DNA of 64,000 nucleotides from Mariannaea sp. PMI_226 (lineage: Eukaryota > Ascomycota > Sordariomycetes > Hypocreales > Nectriaceae). The DNA lies in NCBI GenBank assembly GCA_024336345.1, contig JANFOG010000001.1, forward strand, positions 3,968,001 to 4,032,000. Reading direction: 5' to 3'. How positions within the stretch are numbered: the stretch's first letter is position 1; each line of letters starts with the position of its first letter. The notes beneath the pieces are model-generated. The model had not been told where the DNA came from and did no database searches. It saw only the letters and a list, made by a program, of their open reading frames with translations. The position numbers were made by a program, and so were the translations under genes. Positions 1 to 12,724 of this stretch are shown here, one piece after another.

Positions 1-976
1 TGAAAGATGCGCAGCGAACACCGATAAGATACGAGGGATTGAGAGTAAGTGGTACCCCGTTCTTGGCTGTCTGTGAAAGGCGCCTTATGTACCTAGGTAA
101 TCTTTAGGGGTGTCAATAAGTTGCTTGGTACCTGGCCAGTTCAAACAAAGGTCTCCAAATCGGCCATGCGCTGTGCGTTGTGCATTGTGTTTTTGTTTAT
201 TATGTCTTGTTCCCTTTGCAGTAATTATGGATGCTTTGTTCTTCGCAATTGAGTGGGCTAGTTGAATAGCGGGTGAGGGGCTTGCATCCAGCCAGTGAGA
301 TGGTTGGTCGGCGACAACCCCAAGCAAAAATAAAGCATGCATCTCCAGGCCCAACCCGTCCAAGAGTCAATAGAAACCGCGAGCCTGATTGGACGCGGCA
401 AGACGCGAGACGGACGCGTTTATAGCGGAGCTTTGACGCGTTGCTTTGAAGGGATTTGGGTGGGTCTCAGACCGAAATTTGACCATACAGGGGTGAGGAA
501 AGTGGGTGGCTGGTGGCCGCTTTAGGGCTCCAGGGTAAGGTACAAAGTCATAGGTAGTCGGGCCATTCCCCTACCCGCCCCAGCCACCATCTTCTCCCTC
601 TGTTCCTCTTTGATTTCGAGTCTAACCGTCCGATCCTCCTAATCACCATCTTCGCTTCTCCCATCTCCAAATATCCTCACCAAGAATTGATCATTACAAT
701 TCCTTACCTGCACTAACTCCTATCGCTTCCGATTCACCTTTTTTTGGTCGCAAATCGCTTTTTTTACCCGACGACCAGGCTATCCAAGTCTCCTTCGATT
801 ACGTCGTCTCGAATTACCGCTTGCGCCTGACTCCTCCCCCTTGGCTTGATCTGGGAAAACAAGTGAACGCCTTTCTTGGATCACGACATCGCAGCACCTG
901 GACAGCGCCCTTATCATCATAATAAATAAGGCCATCTATCGCCTGAGGCAGCAACCCGCTGCTTTCTACCACCAAA
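1..976. other. Intergenic region and promoter of the first gene
   Basis: No convincing gene is seen here; the short open frames have no recognisable domains and no splice logic. The palindrome TACCTAGGTA lies at 90-99. A cluster of ACGCG cores lies at 393-441 and is listed separately. From about 560 to 970 the plus strand becomes C/T-rich, as is usual for a fungal promoter and 5' leader in front of the gene at 977. Confidence 0.6.
393..441. promoter_or_regulatory. Cluster of MCB-like ACGCG motifs
   Basis: Two perfect ACGCGT hexamers lie at 414-419 and 436-441, and two further ACGCG cores begin at 393 and 403. ACGCGT is the MluI cell cycle box bound by the MBF (Mbp1/Swi6) complex in yeasts, and orthologous APSES factors exist in filamentous fungi. 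The cluster is about 540 bp upstream of the start codon at 977, so regulation of that gene is an inference from position and clustering only. Confidence 0.45.
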
Positions 977-2329
977 ATGGCCGCCACGTTTGATGGCTCA
1001 ATCACGCCTCCGCCGCCTGTCGGCATCCACACACCTCCCACTCCCCGTCTTGGCTACAACGACAACTGGGAACCCTTCACACCTCGCAAGTCCGCCCGTA
1101 TTTCTCAACAACGCGCGCGCACCCCTTCGCCGCACGCTTCAGATCGCCAACCCCAGTCACCGCGCACTGTGAAGAAATCAAGCAAGAATTTCGAGGTCTC
1201 CCCAATGCGTTCACCTAACAAGAAGCGCCAGCCTGCAATGGATGCTGTGCGTCGCGCCTCTGGCTCGCTTTCTGCAGAAGGTTCCCACGCTGCAGCTGCT
1301 CTCGGCCTCAAGGAGGCTGCCGCTGGGCGCCCAGCTCGATCAGCCGTTACTCGGGCTACTGGAATGCTTCCAACTCCATCAAAGACACCCCAGAAGCCAC
1401 CAAATGCGAAGACTGCGACCAAAATTAAGTCCATCGCTCGCAACCTATTTCCCTCCGAGACTGAAGCCGATCCTATGCCCAGCCCTAAGAAGCGACGTGC
1501 TAAGAAGTACACTGGCCTTTCGATGGAGAGCTTCACAGCTGAGGAGATTGAGGAGCCCATCGAGATCTTCACCGACTCCCAGGACCGAATTCCCTCAAAG
1601 GATGAAAGCGAATCCAATCCCTTCTATGGGGATATTGCTGTACCTCCCTCGCCTGTCAAGCGCCGAGGCAAGGGCAGACACGTTCACATTCCCGGCGAAG
1701 GTGTTCAAAGCATTGACGAGGCCTCTCGTCGTGAAGACGGAATGGTTTACGTATTGTAAGTTTATCGCTCACTTTCTTCATATCCCTCAATGATGGCTAA
1801 CTGGTTTCTCAGTCGTGGAAAGAAGTTCTTCCGCAAGTGGGCAGATCTTGATAATGAGGATTTGGAAGAGCTTGAGAATGAAAACGACGAAGAGGCAAGG
1901 CTTGCTAGACCTCTCACTCGTTCTGCCATCAAGCCCCGCCTCCTTTTCCAGGCTGTGAAGACACAGGAAGTTCTAGAAGAAGAAGAGGCTGTGACCGATG
2001 TGGAAGACGATGTTGAGGACGACCCGGCTGAAGAGACGACTGAGGCTGCTGAGGTTCCAGAGCCTCAAACGCCTGCCAAGAGCCGTGCCAAGCGTGCGGG
2101 AACCCCAGAGGCACCCAAATTCGCTCCTGTGTCGCCTCCCAGCACCAGACGAACCACCAGGTCTACTAACAAACTTCTGGAGGAGCCAACCCCGGTCAAG
2201 ACACGCAGCAAAGTCAGTCCTTTCGACTCCTGGCGCCGAACTAAGAAGGAACCCAAGGCTCCATCGGCGTTGAAGCGACAAGGCGAGAGCCTCACACCTG
2301 CGAATGCCAAACGTACACGCAGCTCTTAA
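977..2329 (+). CDS. Uncharacterised CDK-site-rich, disordered, probably nuclear protein
   Basis: Two exons, 977-1755 and 1813-2329, flank a 57-nt GTAAGT...CAG intron and give 431 residues. The start at 977 has a good context (CCAAAATGGCC). I do not recognise the family. Most of the protein looks disordered and is rich in Pro, Ser, Lys and Arg. I count nine full S/T-P-x-K/R consensus sites, including FTPRK, SPNK, SPKK and SPVK, together with basic patches such as PSPKKRRAKK that resemble nuclear localisation signals. The most ordered-looking segment spans the splice junction, about residues 252-275, and reads MVYVFRGKKFFRKW followed by an acidic stretch. This conserved-looking core is the best query for homologues. 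The visible features suggest a nuclear cyclin-dependent-kinase substrate; no molecular function is claimed. Confidence 0.85.
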
Positions 2330-3258
2330 GTTGATGATTTCATTTTGACTTGTTTACGAATTGGCTTTACTTTTCATGGTTTTCTTAATCGTCTTGGTCA
2401 TATCCCGATATCAAGGAGGGATCTCAGCACGACAGACGCGGACTGCAGGCGAGCGTCAGCAACCTACCTACCTTTTTTAACTCGATTTCTTTTTGTCAAT
2501 TTGTTGATCCCTGAGCTTAGCTCAGGGAACGAAAACTGAAAAGGGGTTGTCTTTTGGCGTTGAATGGAAACTGTAATGGTCTTAGCTGAATGACAGACCA
2601 AGTATATTCGGAAGGGTTTGAATCGGGAATTGCCGGATGAACTGAATGGTAAGAACGGGATATGGGATTTTGGGATTTCGGAATTGGGATTTTGGGATGG
2701 CACTGGAGCTAGCCTGAGGGAATGGGGAAGTTGAGATGCCTACCGGCAAATCGATATGAGTCTTTTTCTTCTTGTCCTTAGTTAGATAGCCAGCCAGCAT
2801 GAATACAGGGATGTTGCGAGCCCATCTCATATGTGCGTGCGTGTGTGTGTTTGTGAAGTGAGGTTGTTGTTCCTCTCAGGCTATGAGCCGAAATCTGCGA
2901 CGTGCTCTGTTATGTTTGTGTCATGCTGTGTGTTGTGTGTTGTGTGTTGTGAGCTGTGTGGTGTGCTTGTTTGTGCTTGTTTGCTTGCGTGCTTAACTAC
3001 TAGCGTCATCTAACTTCGTTGGCTTCTGGTTGTTGCTGGTTGCCCCACGTTTGCCCCTCACCCAAGGATTTCGATTTTGGGCCGCAGTTTATTCTCAGCC
3101 TCTTTCGTTCTTCCAGTAGCTCTGTGTTGAGATTGACAGTCTTCTGGCTTGGCCTCGTCAAAAGAAATCTATTTTCACAGCCACATCCCAATCGTCTTCT
3201 GTGTCACTCGTTCCTTCTAATCCTAACTGCCTGCACCAGATATCACTCTCCTCCCAAC
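2330..3258. other. Intergenic region between the unknown nuclear protein and the SurE/TTL gene
   Basis: No gene is supported. Positions 2640-2700 hold imperfect repeats of the GGGATTTTGGGAT type. Positions about 2830-2995 are a T/G-rich run with repeats of TGTGTTG (around 2928-2952) and GTGCTTGTTT. The last 100 bases before 3259 are C/T-rich and probably form the leader of the next gene. Confidence 0.5.
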
Positions 3259-5796
3259 ATGCACATCCTCATCACAAACGATGATGGCCCGCCGTCGCCT
3301 CACTCGTCCCCTTATGTCCATTGCCTGGTCAAGCAGCTCCAGCAGGCTGGCCATGTCGTCTCTGTTTGTCTTCCTCATACTCAACGATCATGGATTGGCA
3401 AGGCCCACATGATCGGCCAGACCTTGAAACCGCTGTACTACCGTCCCTCTGCCAATATGCATGGTGAAGATTCCGAAGGAACCGTTCATCACCGGCCTTC
3501 GCCGTCTGGAGATATTGAGGAATGGATTCTTATTGACGGAACGCCTGCCTCTTGTGTGCAGATTGGCTTGCATCACTTCTTTCAGGAACGAGGCCCAATT
3601 GATCTCGTTGTCAGTGGCCCTAACTATGGCCGGAATACAACCGCCGTCTTCGCCTTGAGTTCCGGAACCATGGGTGCTGCGTTGGAAGCCGCCGTATGCC
3701 AACGGAAGGCCATCGCCCTGAGCTTTGCCTTCTTCACTCGAAATCATGATCCAGTCATTATTGAAGCTGCTTGCCGGCATAGCGTCAGGGTCATCGAGGC
3801 TCTCTATAAGAAATGGCCAACGGATGGAAGTGCTGACCTGTACAGTGTCAATGTGCCCTTGGTAGAAGGCATTGAGACAAATAAGACAGTCTACACTAGC
3901 ATTCTCCAGAATTACTGGAGGGAAGGCGGCTGCTTCCAAGAAATTGAGGGAGAGTCTGGTGACGGGAATGAGGAAGAAGAAATGATACGGGAGGGCGTCG
4001 ACGGTGAGGTGAATGACAATGGAAAATCCAGTAGCGCAAGAAAAGGTCACGTCCATAAACATTTCAAATGGGCTCCCAAATTCACAGATGTGTACAAGAG
4101 TGTTGAGGAAGCTGGACCTGGCAACGATGGATGGGTCGTCAAGGAAGGCCAGACAAGGTGAGTGATTCCTTGGAAATCATTCAGAGATGTTGACTGACCC
4201 CTATCGCAGCATCACTCCTCTGAAATCAAACTTCATGCATGGAGCAGGTGGCTTGGACGGGAAAGAGCTAGAACTGTGAGTGTGTCCCCTGCGATATCGT
4301 TTGGAATTGGTGTTGTTTAGGACAGACATGTCGGGATGGGATATGAGTAACGATGCATGATTATTTTGTATTTTATGCGCAGAGCATCGCTTTTTTCAAA
4401 TAGATCTCATTCTCACCTATGCTCATGCAGTCCAGCTCGGCATGTGGAAACTACACACTTCCATGAGCTTAAGATCCCTCTTCGCCTCAAGGGCAGCAGT
4501 GCCGGGAAAGCCCCTATCCAAGCTATCATTTCCTACGAGGATTCATATGTGCAGCCGCTAATCCTTGCTGCCCTGGATGCGCTTTTCCCTGAAGGCTCTC
4601 TCCACATCATTACCGACCTACCCACGTCCGAAGAGGAAAATATTGTTTCGAAAATGTTCCCTTCTTCGGGCACCAAAGTGTTGCAGATCACAGCTTATGA
4701 GTCGATTGACTTTGAATACGCAGGAGCGCACGAGAAAACATCCCTTATCAACAGCTACATGATCCGAAAAGCCTTGATTCGAAAGCATTACCTCTCGACA
4801 ACCGTTGACCACTGGGTAGCCAAGAACCCTTCTTCTATCCTCAAGCAACATGTGAAGCGTAGCGAGGCCTTTGAAGTAGACTATGCAGAGTTCTTGGATG
4901 ATGCCTTGGTTGAAGCCTTCGATCTCCGGGAGAGCATGGACCGCAACGAGGCGCTTTCTGACGACGACTCTGCTGCAAAGGAGTGGTGGATCCTGAAGCC
5001 AGGCATGAGTGACAGAGGGCAGGGCATTCGACTCTTTAGCACAATGGACGAGCTCCAAGCTATATTTGACGGTTGGGAAGAAGACCAACCTGATACAGAC
5101 AGCGAGGATGAGAATGGCAGCGGCGAATCACCTAAGAATGATGATGATGAAGACCGAGACTACATAACCACATCACATCTTCGACATTTTGTTGCTCAAC
5201 CTTACATTCACCCCCCTCTTCTCTTGGAGGGCATCGACAACAAGTTTCACATTCGAACATATGTGCTCTGTGCTGGGAGCCTGAATGTCTGGGTCTACAA
5301 GCACATGTTGGCTCTCTTTGCCGGAAAGCCATATTCCGCCCCAGGAGATGCCCCTGAAGACATCGAGGCGTTCCTAACCAATACCTGCATACAAGGTTCG
5401 CCTAATGAAAATACAGTCCGTCGGTTCTGGGACTTGCCTCTGTCGGCGGCTACGCGAGATGGCATCTTCCGCCAGATTTGCGACATCAGCGGTGAGATCT
5501 TTGAGGCTGCAGCCAGGGCGATGCCAGTGCACTTCCAGACACTTCCAAACGCGTTTGAGGTGTACGGATTGGATTTTCTGGTCGACGCTAGCGGGGCCGC
5601 GTGGTTGCTTGAAGTGAATGCTTTCCCTGACTTTAAGCAAACGGGAGGTGACTTGAGAGAGATAGTGGGCGGTTTCTGGAAGGGTGTCATCAGACATGGA
5701 GTAGCACCATTCTTCGGGATCGAAGAAAGCTCTCTGAAGGACCGAGAGGGTACAGATGATATGGTATCTGTGAGGAAAATCAACCTGGGTAGATGA
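3259..5796 (+). CDS. PBY1: SurE-like phosphatase / tubulin-tyrosine-ligase-like fusion protein (Pby1-type)
   Basis: Exons 3259-4157, 4210-4275 and about 4383-5796 give 792 residues. The N-terminal half begins MHILITNDDG, the metal-binding signature of SurE survival-protein phosphatases, and carries GPNYGRN near residue 121. The C-terminal half is an ATP-grasp tubulin tyrosine ligase-like domain with KPGMSDRGQGIRLF and LLEVNAFPDF. This SurE-TTL order is that of Saccharomyces Pby1 (753 residues), reported with mRNA processing bodies and decapping factors; the ligase substrate in fungi is uncertain. An acidic, low-complexity linker lies around residues 235-255. The second intron has two in-frame acceptors: ending at 4382 (107 nt, longer protein) or 4430 (155 nt, 776 residues), and I cannot choose firmly. 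The start at 3259 is used because the domain begins there and no upstream in-frame ATG was found. Confidence 0.92.
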
Positions 5797-8700
5797 TAGT
5801 CTCTCGGCAATTTACTCGTGAAATATCTTAGGAGTCTTTAGTGCAGGGTAGGCTGCATTGGATTAGACAAACACATGTGGACGGTCATCACTTTCATCAT
5901 GAAGTCATCCCGGTTGCAATAAATCCTCGGCCCCGCAAAGGACTAGTAGGGTGTCAAGTAACAAAGATCCTGCGGTCGTATGACATGCCGAAGCAGAAGC
6001 GATCAAGAAAGAAGGTGTGTATGCATAACCCGATCAAATAACCTTCTCAATCATCTCGAGCACAGCCCACCCCCATCAGGTTGAACTGCTTCCGGTGACC
6101 AACCCCATGAGCCATTTGTCAGACCGCCCGTAATCAGATGTCACAATTTTCTCCAGACCTTTCAGACACCAATATTCGTTTTTGATTGAGCCAGGGCCAC
6201 AACCTCGTGGATTAGGCGGCTGGCAGCTGGCATAGCCACTATATGGTGGAGATTATATAGCGAGAGTGAAAGAGACAAAGAAGTTGGCAAACCCAAATAT
6301 CTAGGTTAATCAGGTCTCATCCCTTAGGTGGAAAGCGGAGTTTCTGATCAGATCCTGGTTTCTCTATGCGGGAAGTGACGCAGGAAGCTACTCTGAGCGA
6401 GCGATTTTTTTCGTGTCCTCCGTGACATGAGTGAGGCAGTGCAGTGTAAAGGGTGGTGGATAAAAGTACAAGTACACACACAACATGCAAACGGTAATAA
6501 TCAAATATTACCCAAGAAATGTGATGGAAATACCCGGAAAGAAGAAAGATGGTAAAAGTCTGAGCATATAATTCTTCGGTGGCATAGCTTGGCTCGAACT
6601 GAATTATGCCGGCAGCTCTCCATGGGCATAGAGGAGGAGATGTTGTATGGTCTTTTTTTTCTTTCTACACATCCCACTACATTGTATCTTGTTCATGCGA
6701 GCTTCTTCGGAGGAATATTACTACGCGGTTTGTTTTGCCAGAAAATCCAAAGCGGCTACAGGTGGGATTTGATGGTAATCATCCTCATACACAGCCTCGG
6801 GCATCGGCGCTTATAGACTACCCGACCAATATTTGGCATATCGAAGGAACACACAAAATTTCCATAAAGACAAGAACGCCTTGATGTAATCTTCAAAGGT
6901 AACTCAAGCGTCCAATTACAAACAGGCAACGGGCGGAAGGATTCTTTCCTTTCCCAACTTGACTGTATGCAACCTCGGGAAAATCAATCCTTCCAGCTCA
7001 AAACACTGGATGCTCTTCATGATTTCGACAGTTTTGGTAGAAAACATCGACAACCCCCATTAAATCAACATTAATCACTAGGCAAACTCAACCTTGCATC
7101 CCATCGTTTCATAGTGATTCTCTTCGAGCAGTTGTAGATTGTGATACTCGTGCCACCGACATGCCACCGAATATGCCTGCAGCCAACACATGGCCGTAGC
7201 CCCAAGATCAGACGTATCCTGATTGTAAAGCCGTCGTCGATGGTGAGGAACTTTTTTATCTTCTGGGTGGCTTGGAGAATTCGTTGCAGCACCAACCTTT
7301 TCTGGCCAACACAACTGCATTTAATCTCTACATCTACCAGGGGATTGAATCCTGGGTCAGGCTTTTTTCCGACAGAAAGATGGAGCATAGAAGAGAAAGT
7401 GGATGGATCATGAAGGCTCCTGCCAACTACCGCCTTGTTGAGACAAGGAACCAAGTGCTGTTCCACCTGGTTCGTCACCTTTAAGGTGGCTTGGATGGAG
7501 TCTCAATCATCACCAGGTGAGACAGATACACGGCTAAGCTGGCTGGTGCAGATAGAAGCTGCGTATTCGTACACAATGTAGCGTGTTGGTCGCCGTGACG
7601 ATGCGTCGTGCTCGATATGCTCGCGTCCATCGTGGCTTAGTCCGCCCGTGAGCTGACCAGGTTCTTTGTTGTCTTACATCACCTTGGTTATCGAGGATTT
7701 GGATTATCTCACAGTGTCCGCATTGAAATTGGATCTCGGGGAACAGCTTATGATGACAAACGTCAAGGCGCCAAGATGGGCCTATTTGCCCAGACCAGTA
7801 GGTTACTACCTATTTCCCCTCAAGAGCACTGCCCTCTGGGTCCATCCGAAAACTCAAATGGGTTGGAAGACGACCTAGGCAATCCGTGTACGCGATGAGC
7901 CAAGCATTGGCCTACCGTACCTTTACAACTCACGATATTGGCGTCATGCACGAAGGCAGGTAGTCTGTATGTAGTACTGCAAAAAGTAGGTGAAGAGACA
8001 GCTTCAGTCTTCAGTTCCGCATTCTGCGGGGGGCCATAGCAGCACGACCAATCGTACCCACTTCGACTAATTAAGAAGTCAGTTAAGCTCTCTTGGCAGT
8101 CAATTTCAATAGCCCTGAGTACCAGTGGAGTGAGCGAGGAGGAGAAGAAGAACAAGGTTGGGGGTTGTTTTTGTGAGAGGATGAAACCCTTGACTGGTTT
8201 GCCAACGGGAGGGTTTAGGTTCCGTTGCCAACTTAGTCCGGACTATAGGTTGGGTATTGCTGCGGTTGGTCAAGCAAGATGGATGTTGAGGTCTCATGTT
8301 ATCAGAATCTCCAGCCACCAGAGTTACCCTACATGTTTTAGGTATGAGAACCAAAGTGTTCCACAACCAACCAGTTTCGTTTTACATGTGCATCAAAGAC
8401 CTTGGCACAAACACTAAATGGGCTCAACAATCTGTCAAATCTCGCGGCATCCCCCGCTTCATTTCCATACACCATCGATCAGACACCCGGATGCAGACGC
8501 AATCTCCACTCAGTTCATGAGCGTCGATTCGCCATTTCTGGAAGCCTCCTGATATGTATTGAGGCTGAGCACCGTGAAAAGCCCTGAAAGGGGTTTAGTT
8601 GGCCAGCTTGTGAGCGGATAGAGGAGGGAGTACTCTGTCTACCAAGCAGCCACTCGTGCTTTTGTAAAACACGCTGCCAGATGGAATCAACAAGTCAAGT

Positions 8701-11700
8701 GAAGCTAGACCTCCTATCCCCGCTGCCTAATGCTGGGCCCCTGTCGGCGATTCATGCGAACCCAAGTCGTTTTGTCATCAAAGCTGTCTTGGGGACGATC
8801 ACATCCCATGAGCTTGTTGATGCGAACATGAAGCAGGCCGAAGCTGATTGGCTATTGGTATTTCTTTGATGTGATTTGGTAATTGGGCAGAGAAAACTCT
8901 TTTTCGACGACACACGCGAGCCCACTCAAATTACATCCTTCCAAGGGTGGACATTCCCTTTTTGGGAAGTGTTCTTACAACTGGCAGCAACTGCAGAGTA
9001 CATTCGTAGGGTCTCTTCGATTTGGCGACGTATGCGAAGCAACCCGTCCAAGATATCTGGGTTTTGTTGGTGGCGTGCAAAGTACGCAATCGTCAAGAGA
9101 GCTTCAGGCCTCCAACCCCTCCTTGCTACTACGTACTTAGCATCGAGGCGCAGTTGAGGAAAAAAGGGGAATCTTTCCGCCACGCCAAGCATATTCCTCG
9201 ACTGGATCAACTCAGAGGCTTTGGGCACCTGGATGTGTCGTGGAGTCTGCCAACCCCAACAAATATCCTGGCTCTGGAGCCTTGATATTCACAAGCCCAC
9301 GGAATCGAGGCCTCATTTGGGCAGTGAATGGTGGCAAGGGCATCCACGAGACACAGTAGTATCGTAGGCACCAGTGAAGCCATCGCCGATTTCTATGACG
9401 TCGAGTGAACAAGCTATGCCTGGCGAGAGCTTTGAGCTCGAACTCGCATGTACAGTCAGGCAACTCAACACCCAAGTGGCTTGGTTGGTCCATTACTGTC
9501 GTTAAGAATAATAACCTTCCTTTCCCCCTTGTTTTTCTTTCCCCCTCTTCCCTTGCCTTTCCGTCCCGGCCTTGGACAGGAACCCGGCGTTTTATCTGAG
9601 ATGGGCAACTCGGACATGGTACAGATTAGTAGTACGGAGTAATCTGTACATGTTTGGCAGTTGGCTATGGGGAACAGGGCCCGTGTGAGATAAAGTACTG
9701 CATGGAACAACGACTCGCGAAAAGGCTTGGCAGTGACACTCTGGCCATCTCGGGTTGGTGCCAATACGGGGGGCCCTTTCTGGCTCACCTTCACCCAATG
9801 GAAGGGTGTGGGGCGGCGCTTCCGAAGCGCTGCTTGATTTATTGACAGTCCAATGACCCATGGTCCAATCCATACAGAGTACCTCCATGCTGCATACTAT
9901 GTAATATGTAATGGATGGACCTGAAAAGCCAAGAAAGGGCAAAACGGAGTCGCAATACCTTATGTTGTGGACCCGGCCGGGTCCGTCTCAGTCCCTCCCT
10001 CTCCGACGTACTACGTTGGGACTCGATTCATTGGAAGCGAGCTACGGAGTAAGTTGCCTACCTTAGCCTGTACTATGTACGGAGCACCATGGAATTAATG
10101 TCTTTCCTCATTGTCTAAGATGCGGCTGCGGAGACGTCACAGTAGGCGCCGATACGAATTTTCAACACCCACCAACAAAAAGGCTAGCAGTATGACGCAC
10201 GCATCAACAGTTTGAGGGCATATTCTTGGATTTTTGTTTTTATTTTTGTGTGCCCATCGTCCTTCGCAGCCGTGGATTTGAGTTGAAGAAAGCCGATGCT
10301 GTCTCATTTCCGAGGCTCAGTACGCACGGAGCAAGCCAAGAGAAAATACGTACGTATAGAGCAGGTAGGATGTCGTAAGCTCGTCCTCGGGGTCCAGGGA
10401 TATAACATAGTACCTCTATTACCAAATTTGCGTCGAAATTAAATACAATGTACAAAACCTCAAGGGAGGCATCGGAACAGCAAGTAGAGGGACCCCTATA
10501 CATGTTCGCATATCATATCAAACCCACTAGATTCCTGCATCATAGTTCTTTCTCTGGCAGGGAGAGATGTCTCAAGCCTGGAGTCATAGCCGCCGTCGTC
10601 ATGTCAACAGTCGGACTGGCCCTCGCGATTGATGAGAGAATGTCTCACCTTTACTTCTCTGTGAATCTGATTCTCCATATCATTGTCTATTCTACGGCGT
10701 GATTCAGGACCGATTGGAAACTCTGCGTTGGTATGGCGCATTTATTCAAACGCAGGGATAGCAAGACATACATACATCAATTACAAGTAATCAATCAATC
10801 AACCATTACGCGCTCGATCTTTCCAGGAAGAGGCGTGATGCTTGTTGAAAGCCTACGCACTGCTGTACATGCACTTTGCGGGTCGTCTCCATAGTACATC
10901 AAGTCACACCTCAGCGGGCAGAGGAGCCAGGTACTGTGCGTATGTATCAGGATGGAGTCTAGCACTTGACTTGGTCCCCGTAGTAAGTAAACTTTTGATT
11001 GCGGCCCCATCATAACCTCTGATCTTCCCTGCGAAGCCGAAAAACCTTGACAGCCGAATCCAGCTTCACCTAATCAGTGGCTGCGAAGCGTTGTGGCGAT
11101 AGGAGCTACCAAAGTACGAGGCAGAGGCAAAAGGTTTCCTCCCAAGTCATTCTCTGTAGCCGCCCCAACTGCTGGGGCTGACTAGGACGTCGTGCTCCCT
11201 TTCCTGCGAATGAGTCGCAGCCCAAAAACCTGGAGACAGACTAAAAGTTACGTGTTTCCCGGATTTTGGGGCCATGGTTTCGGGTGGTGCGGTAGTGAGC
11301 TGGACAAGGTCATACCACAGGGGTGGCGACGCGCCGCTCTGGCTAACTAACGTGTTAGAGCTTTGGCTGGTCCTTTAGCCATTGCTACACCATTTCCAGA
11401 TCTGCAGCCACTCCGCCCGTACTCTGAGTACCTTGAACGGAGGACGATGGCAAATCCTTTTGACGAATGGGGTGAGATTTGACTGTCGCTGCTAAACAGT
11501 ATTGAGGGGCTGTAACCATGAAAGGGGGTGTGGGCTACCCAAAACTACAGCCAAGATATTATGTTGTATCCGCGCAGGTTCCTTGGTAGACGGTTTTCCC
11601 ACAGGTGATCACTACCAAGACGAGGCGTGCTACGGTAGGTTCTCAAATCTCGATTCAACCTCGGGTGCTTTCCCCAAAGCGGTCAATCATGTACAGCGCT

Positions 11701-12724
11701 TGTAGGTCATGTTTGGGCGAGTTGAAGAAACTCAGCCTCCTCTGGTGAGCGTCGCTGCCAGCGAGGAGGCCGCCCGGAACGTTGACGTTTGCCGGAGGCC
11801 TATGGGTTTGTTGAAAATTTGTGGTACGAAGTTTCTGGATAATTGGTCAAAGGGAAACGATGCAAAGGCTGTTGATGGTCATTGTCTGGGCAACTTTTTT
11901 TCTTATTATTATTTGCTCATATCATATTATGCATCCCATAATACAACTAATGCGAATCACTGCAGTTGAAAGCTGATGCGGCGCTGCAAGGAAATGTAAA
12001 AAGCCGCCAGTGCTTTGGCACAAGAAGCACTGCGCGTGCGTACGTATCCGTACCTCCGTACCTCAGGTAAGGTAGGTACTTAGTCCCTGGCGCCTGAGAT
12101 GGCTACTGTTATGGCCCACATGGCCCTCAGAGCTTTCAGGTTAGGCAGGTACGTGATGGAGCAAGGTACCGCCAAGCAGTCGCCATTTCCCCACCCCTAA
12201 GATGTCGCGACGTCGGGTACGTACCGACATGGCTTTCCACCCCCAATAAAAGTGTACCTAACAGGGTATGGGCTCCACTTTTCTAATCAACACTCCTTGC
12301 ACAGCCTCACGCAGTAGACTTGGCAACTGGGGGGGCGAAAGATTGGAAAACACGCTGCTTGTAAACTCTCTATTATATTGTTCCTACACTTTCTTTCACT
12401 ACTTTGGCTCTTCAATCCTGCCGACGCCGCCCAAAATCTTCGTTCAGCGAGAATGAAGCTTCATCAAGGCTCGACTTGATCTAAATTCTCCCCCCTGGGG
12501 CTCGGCTCCCCAAACCTTTCTCTATCATATCTATTGACATTGCCTACGCTGGGCTCCTTTGGCTCTACGCCCCATCTCATAAAACTCGATTTCGTTGCCT
12601 TTGATTCCTCCATATACCCATTGATCGAGCACTTGCCTCATTGCATAGCCTCCTTACTTACTACCACAAGCTTGCGTAGTCCACCTGCCAAGGTTCCCCG
12701 AGATAGTCAGTCAGCCCGCCAGTT
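5797..12724. other. Long gene-poor region (6.9 kb)
   Basis: Open frames here are short, lie in scattered frames on both strands and show no domain, signal peptide or conserved splice pattern, so none is annotated. The sequence is mixed in composition rather than strongly AT-rich, so heavy repeat-induced point mutation is not obvious. Parts of it (about 9600-10090 and 12030-12200) are dense in GTAC-containing words such as GTACGT, GGTACC and TACGGAGTA. The last 450 bases become C/T-rich and probably form the promoter and leader of the calcium pump gene. Non-coding transcripts cannot be excluded. Confidence 0.5.
9633..9641 (+). repeat. TACGGAGTA dispersed word, copy 1
   Basis: A perfect 9-mer TACGGAGTA. 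The surrounding 15 bases GTACGGAGTAATCTG recur in inverted orientation around 18652-18666. Other perfect copies are at 10043-10051, 18656-18664 (reverse strand) and 59945-59953. All are intergenic. Confidence 0.6.

Noticed and set aside
7071..7478. 135-residue open frame on the minus strand
   Set aside because: No recognisable domain, no splice partners, and ordinary chance open frames of this size occur throughout the gap.
12482..12503. Near match to a Crz1 calcineurin site (GGGGCTCG) ahead of the calcium pump gene
   Set aside because: The last base differs from the GNGGC(G/T)CA consensus and there is only one copy, so it is too weak to claim.
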